A stretch of DNA of 64,000 nt from NCBI GenBank assembly GCA_022575985.1, contig JAKSXM010000040.1, positions 11,054,001 through 11,118,000 on the forward strand. Reading direction: 5' to 3'. Position 1 is the first letter of the stretch; each line of letters begins with the position of its first letter. Positions 58,066-64,000 of the stretch are shown here, piece after piece. The stretch comes from Anagrus nilaparvatae. Lineage: Eukaryota > Arthropoda > Insecta > Hymenoptera > Mymaridae. Made by a program: the position numbers and the translations under genes. Below the pieces are notes generated by a model that was not told the DNA's origin, ran no database searches, and saw only the letters and a list, made by a program, of their open reading frames with translations.

Positions 58066-58067
58066 TA

Positions 58068-60650
58068 TATATTTTGTTTTTTATTGTCTACAATTAAATA
58101 CATTAATTTAATTCTCTAAATTTGGTATGTTATTCATTGATCAATACTTTAAATAATCAAGTCTAAATTTTAATTATTTAACTTTAGTATATTTTTCAAT
58201 TGATCAACCTTTCAAATAAATTATTAACTATTTAATCTTAGCAAAATTTTTTTTGATCAATTAATAAATTTTAAATCATAAAATTGTATTTTTTTTTTCT
58301 AATTGGCATAAATTGTCATAATAATTATATATTGCGACGTTTGTAGGTTATATACTGGCTTATATCTAAAACTTCTGGTTAATAATTGCTGAAGTCTTCA
58401 AATATCCTGTTTACCAGTGAAGACTTCTTTCATTCTATTGGGAGCTGCAATAATCCAATATTATATTTTGTCATCAACCTAAAAGCGTTCAACTCATCTT
58501 CAATGTCATATTTCGGATTTTATTTTATATTAAAGTGGATACCTTGGTATGTTTGGGTCAACAATTAGCATTTTTTAGTATTTGAATTTCTTATGATTTT
58601 TATTTTTTTTGTGTTATACATTAGCTTCTGTCAAAGTTAATTGTAACTTCAAATACTTGAACATGTTCTGTAAATTTTTAGTATTTACGGTGTATTACTG
58701 CTTTCACTAATCAAGGTTATTTATATTTTAAATTTTATGGACAAATATGACTTATTTAGACAATTTTAGTTTATTCGTCAAATTAAATATTTATATGTTT
58801 AATTCTCATTGTTAGCTTTAATACAAAACTTTTCAAAATTAGTCTTTTAGTAAATTATAAATTTATTCATATAACTCATGTACATTTTTCTATTACTCTC
58901 ATTCTTTTATTTGGGCTTCACCTTGTAATATTATTTATTTTTTCTAATTTTAGTTCCATCAAATTTAACATTGTAGGTGGCATACTTTTTTATAGTAATC
59001 AAATAAGGTGGGTAGCGTAATTGATTTTAGTAGCAGTCTTTTCGGTTTTCTTTTTTCTTTGTCGGGGAGAAACATAGAAAAATGTAATGTTTATTTAATA
59101 AATAAATATTATATTCTTATAACTTAATTATTCTTCAGTACTACAATTTCTTGATTTACCTATTTTGAGACTATTTTATTTAAGCGTTGTTCTTTGTTTT
59201 GCTTAGAATCATGAAAGCATTGTCTGTTTAATTACTAATTAACTCTTAAATTGTATGTTTCACATGTGTTGATCTAGGCGAATCAACGTTTCTGTTGATT
59301 TTTTAATTATCATAATTTTGATTGAAGGTCTCAAAAGATTGTCAGATCCGCTGATCTGGTGGCTGGTGCTAAAGGTTGCATTTTATTTTCAAAGATTCTA
59401 TTTTTATATAGTCAAAAGATTGTATTTTATTGTCAAAAGATTCTATTTTTTATATTTTCAAAATTATTCATTTTAGAATAATTTTAGAATCAAAATTATT
59501 GTATACTATTATTACAAACTAGATTATATTTTATTGTTAATTAATTTTAAAAACTAAATCTTTTTTTTTTTTTTTATAAATTTTGTTATTAACATTTTAT
59601 GTTAACATTCTACTCCGTAGAATATGTGGGTGGGATGTCTCGGTATATGTAATATAATATATGTTGTCATTTATTTTACGCGTTATCTTATATGTATATT
59701 GTTCCTGTCTACTCTATAACCTATAGAGATGAAATGCGGAAGAGAATAAATTCATATATATATAGATTCAAAATTATTTATTCAAACAAATTTATTTTTA
59801 ATTTATAAACGAATTTCAAATATTTAATTTTCAAACATGTTAAACTTTATTTAAAATTAAAAAAAAAATAATAAATAAAATTAATGAACAAAAATAAATA
59901 TCTCTTTTCTTTTTTAAAATATTTTAATAGAAACAGGCTTATTTTACTCAGCTCTCTGTTGGATCAGCAGTTGATTTTTCGCCTTAACCTTACTTCTTTT
60001 TTCTTTTCTTAAACGGATTTAAACTTTGAAGAAAAACAATGATTATTTATATTTATAAATAATATGAATATTTAAAATTAACGCTTTATTAAAAAAAAAA
60101 CTATTTTAAATTAAAATTTAATTATTTAAGATCAAAAAAAAAAAATTATTTTTTTTTATTGACAATCAACCGTTACCAACGAAAATCTTCTTTAGAATAG
60201 TTATGTTCATAAAAAAATTTTATTAATAATAATTTTCAAACAACAAAAAGAACAACGATCTGAAATTGGCAAATAAAAAATAACCTTTTATTTTAAAATT
60301 TGAATTTCTGTATGACCCGACTTCTGCAAGAAACCTCTTTCGATAATTATTCCCAAATTAAATCGATGATTCATACTCCTGTAACCTATTGCCAACCACA
60401 GTAGTTGCAGAATTCCTTCTTTTCTCCGAAGGAAAAATGCGAACATGCAAATAAATAGATGATAACCCATTTACACTTCGCAGTTTAAGCGACAGGTTTC
60501 ACAATAAACCCTCGTCTAGAGTATGAAATCACTTAACGGAATAAAAAAAATATCGAAAGAAGCCTCCCACTAAAAATTCGAAATCAAAAGAATATTTTGT
60601 CTATATTTACGTTCGGAACATATATGTATTATACGATGTATTTTATGTTT
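58068..60650. other. AT-rich stretch with no gene seen
   Basis: No coding frame of note. 59698-59810 is the reverse complement of 57777-57900, which lies inside the MITE ('attctcttccgcatttcatc', 'ctataggttatagagtag'). Thus part of a related MITE lies here. Confidence 0.55.
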
Positions 60651-62576
60651 ATATTGCGCATGAACGCCTCTACTGTATTACCGCTGGCGAAAGCCAGTTC
60701 GCTCTCAGGTGTTGCAACAAGCACACACGTTAATAAACGCTCTGGTTTATATTAAATGGCCGCCTTGTATTATTTAACCTATTCTCACTATAATCAATCT
60801 TTAACTGGAACACAGAAATATTTTAAACTTCTTTTAAAGAAGTAATGCGGCAGCCATTAATGTTAATACTATATATATTTGAAAATTTATTTGTTTGTTT
60901 GTTTGCGTGTTTGTTTTTACCCTAATGACGAAAAAAAAGCCGAACCAATTGGCATTAAACCGGTGTCAAAATAAAGAAAAAAAGTTTGCAGGTGACATAG
61001 GCCATAGCGTTTCTGCTAAGCTATTGCAGTTTTTGAGATATTTAATTTTAAGTATTATTGAACTAAATAACATTTTTTAAAAATTTTAACGAAAATTGAA
61101 ATATCTCGAGACTATCGACAAATTTTTGTATCGCACTGCATAGTATTCGATTCAGCACTAATTTTTACGTATTCTCAGAAATTTTTATTCAAAATGGAGG
61201 TATCTTTAAAATTTTATAAAATATTTTTGAAGCTGGTAAAAACATTTTTTTCATTTTTTTATTTTTTATGGTATTTTTAATCATTTATTTGTGGGTCTGT
61301 GTGTCTATGTGTTTTATCATGAGGCTCAAACCGATTTTAACGGAATTACATAAAACCAGTGTCAAAATAAAGTTAAAATAAAAAAATTATTACTATTTTT
61401 GGGAAAAATTAAATTTTTTGAAAATTTGGTTAAAAAGTGAAATATCTGAAAAATATATTAAAATTTTAATGTGATTATTTTTATTACTTGATTAGGAACT
61501 AATGTAACTTAGGAATTTTGATATAGTTAAAAAAATGTTTGATTCTTAAAAATAGTTTATTTATTTGCGATAAAAATAAGAATCCTCGAGAAAAATTCAA
61601 GACATTTTAGTACTCTTAAAAAGAAATATTAATAATTTTATAATTTTATGCATAAAATTTTATGTATAAAATTTTAATGTCGCAATTGGTATTACTTGAT
61701 TCATTCAATTCTAGAACCATCTATATATAGTATATCTTAATATAAAAATTTATTTATCTCTCTGTTAAAAATGGCTGCGGGTGACATAGGCCATAGATTT
61801 TTTGCTCAGCTATCGTAGTTTTTGAGATATTTAATTTTTATTATTTTTGAACTTGATAAAATTTTTTTTAATTTTTAACAAAAATTGAAATATCTTGAGA
61901 CTATCGAAAAATTTTTTATCTCACTTTGTAGTATTCAATTTGGCACCAATTTTCACGTATTCTCTGAAACTTTTATTCAAAACGAAGGTATCATTAAAAT
62001 TTTATCATATATTTTCTAAGTTGGTAAAAAAATTTATATATATATATACTGGCATAGGTGAGAGATCTATTCCCGGTGTACTTGTTATTGATTTTTTATT
62101 ATTATCACGTTGTTATTGTCCAAAATATATATCAATGCCAAAAAAAAATAACGCCTTGAAATAAGCTAAAATTTTTTTCTTAATGTAGACGTAATGGGCC
62201 AAATCAGGCTATTTTTGGACCTATAAACAGGCATATTTCGAGCCCATGAGGTGCTAGAGGACTAAAACTTTGGCTGAGGGACTTTTTTATCGCCCCAAAC
62301 TATACCCTAAAATTTGAGTTGAATATTTATCATTTATAGTAAAAAATTTTAACTCATATGAATATATATAGTATTAATTCATAAGCGCCTAATCGACAAT
62401 TCTTGGACACTTAAATATTTTGATATGAAAAAATTAATATTTTGGGCTAAAAATCTAACCTAGTAGTCTCTCACCTATGCTAGTAGTTTATATTTGTAGT
62501 GTGTGTTCATCGCGGTCTCAGAGAGCAAACTGGCTTTCGCCTTCGGTTATACAGTAGAGGCGCTCATGTGCAATAT
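60651..62576. mobile_element. 1.9 kb element with imperfect terminal inverted repeats
   Basis: The left end ATATTGCGCATGAACGCC and the complement of the right end, ATATTGCACATGAGCGCC, continue as an imperfect match for about 60 bases ('tctactgtat', 'ggcgaaagccagtt'). The interior holds two or three diverged direct copies of a block with 'gtgacataggccatag', 'cagtttttgagatatttaat' and 'accggtgtcaaaataaag' (near 61000 and 61782, partly 61360). It has no transposase. The type is unknown. Confidence 0.6.
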
Positions 62577-63590
62577 ATTTTTTATCGCTCTTTCCATTTC
62601 CGGAGTCCGTTTTTACCTACGACCCTTGGGTAATGAAATATCAACCCCTAAAGTAGGGTAAAATCACTAAAATTGTAAAATTTTTAAAAAAAAGTTACTA
62701 CACGCAAAAGAATAGTTCCTTTATGTTGAAAATTAAATTTTTTACTTTCCAAAAGGTAAAAGATGAAAACTTATGTATTCTCAGTACATTTACCCTCTCG
62801 AGGGGGTAAATATATGAGGTAAGGGGGTGGATTTTACAGATGTATAAAAATTGAATATTTCTAGCTGAAAACATCACCTAGTAGGTATTTTTGGTCGCTC
62901 TTTCTATTTCCGAAGTCTGTTACAACCCTAAAATCCACCCCCTTACCCCAAATATTTGCCCCCTCGAGAGGGTGAATGTGCTGAGAATACATAAATTTTC
63001 ATCTCTTACCTTTTGGAAAGTAAAAAATATAATTTTAAACATAAAGAAAATTTTTTTTTGAGTTCAGTAACTTTTTTTTTAAATTTTACAATTTTAATGA
63101 TTTTACCCTGTTTTAGGGGTTGATATTTCACTACTCAAGGGTTATCGAGGAAAACAGACTTCGGAAATGGAAAGAGTGACCAAAAATACCTAATAGGTGA
63201 TGTTTTCAGCTAGAATTATTCAATTTTTATACATATGTAAAATCCACCCCCTTACCCTAATATTTACCCCCTAGAGAGGGTAAATGTGCTGAGAGTACAT
63301 AAATTTTCATTTTTTACCTTTTGGAAAGTAAAAAATATAATTTCCAACATAAAGAAAATTTTTTTTTGGCGCGCAGTAACTTTTTTTTTTTAATTTTACA
63401 ATTTTAGTGATTTTACCCTACTTTAGGGGTTGATATTTAATTACCCAAGGGTCGTAGATAAAAACGGACTCCGGAAATGGAAAGAGCGATAAAAAATACC
63501 TACTAGGTGAGATTTTTAGCCTAAAATATTCATTTTTTCATATCAAAATATTTAAGTGTCCAAGAATTGTCGATTAGGCGCTTATGGGTT
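62380..63590. repeat. Complex 1.2 kb foldback with three nested arms
   Basis: 62380-62470 pairs with 63500-63590 ('cgcctaatcgacaattcttgg'), and 62580-62830 pairs with 63240-63500 ('acgacccttgggtaat', 'gtagggtaaaatcac'). A third copy, facing differently, lies at 62880-63230. The left arm is interrupted at about 62468-62574 by the right end of the preceding element, so the two insertions are nested. Further inverted pieces link 'ggcataggtgagaga' (62050) to 62467-62482. Confidence 0.65.
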
Positions 63591-64000
63591 AAGATATTGT
63601 AAAAAATTATAACTCATATGAATATATATAGTATTAAGATGTAGTAAAAAATTTTAACTCATTTGAATATTCGCATTGCTTAAAGAACTGTAGTGCCAAT
63701 AATTTGGCAGCGTTTTTCCTATATTTTAATTTTTAAAAAAATTTTAAATATCGTAGAAAATGTAATTAAAACTAATATTAATTAATTTATTTTTTTAACA
63801 AAAAAAATTATATTATATCATTAATTTCTTGAATTTATCTTATTTTTTATTATAATTATTTTTAAAAACCAAACATTATTTTAACCCCAACAATTTTTTT
63901 TTTTTTTAATTTTAAAGAAACGTACGTTTTTAATAAAAATTTAACTAAGTACGCATAAATTACATTTTAATATAGAATATAAATTACATTATAATATACA
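63591..64000. other. AT-rich end of window, no gene seen
   Basis: Short copies of 'actcatatgaatatatatagtatta' appear at about 62355 and 63610. Otherwise the stretch is low-complexity A/T. Confidence 0.5.

Overview
The window reads as AT-rich, non-coding arthropod nuclear DNA, most likely from an insect. A hymenopteran is my guess from the combination of R1-clade LINEs, env-bearing Ty3/gypsy elements and extreme AT bias, but no sequence here fixes the taxon. I find no convincing host protein gene, rRNA or functional tRNA. Nearly everything recognisable is a transposable element, a piece of one, or satellite DNA, often nested. This fits repeat-rich heterochromatin.

Layout. (1) 1-660: degenerate tandem repeat of about 155 bp. 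(2) 1983-19190: one very large (17.2 kb) LTR retroelement read on the minus strand. It has a 5' LTR (18127-19190), a tRNA T-arm-like sequence where the primer-binding site should lie, a 5.6 kb leader with two small ORFs and several embedded repeats, gag split into capsid and a 12-unit zinc-knuckle nucleocapsid frame, pol (protease-RT-RNase H-integrase), an env-like glycoprotein broken by one in-frame stop, an extra Cys-rich ORF, and a 3' LTR (1983-3170). (3) 19.7-23 kb: a 5'-truncated R1-clade LINE and a decayed Ty3/gypsy pol fragment.

(4) 24.2-49.7 kb: a satellite domain. Satellite A (unit about 160 bp) is interrupted by an almost full-length 4.95 kb LINE with PHD-finger ORF1 and endonuclease/RT ORF2, flanked by 8-bp target duplications. 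Satellite B (unit about 115 bp, with higher-order repeats of about 1.05 kb and a 1741-bp duplication) is interrupted by a 4.6 kb palindromic foldback element, a 2.64 kb copia-like LTR element with 198-bp LTRs and a 5-bp target duplication, and a 1.4 kb probable solo LTR. A shorter-period relative of satellite A and a unique-looking segment recur in inverted orientation at 47.4-49.7 kb.

(5) 50-56.6 kb: LINE 3' ends (R1-type and Jockey/CR1-type) and a decayed Ty3/gypsy gag-protease remnant. (6) 57-64 kb: a 667-bp TA-flanked MITE, an exact-looking 66-bp duplication, a 1.9 kb element with inverted ends, and a complex 1.2 kb foldback.

The most unusual object is the 17 kb element: twelve zinc knuckles in gag, a Y-I-N-D catalytic motif in RT, an env gene, accessory ORFs on both sides, and repeated tRNA-like sequences in its leader. 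The parts fit an endogenous retrovirus-like element that has carried extra genes, but several lesions suggest this copy is no longer autonomous.
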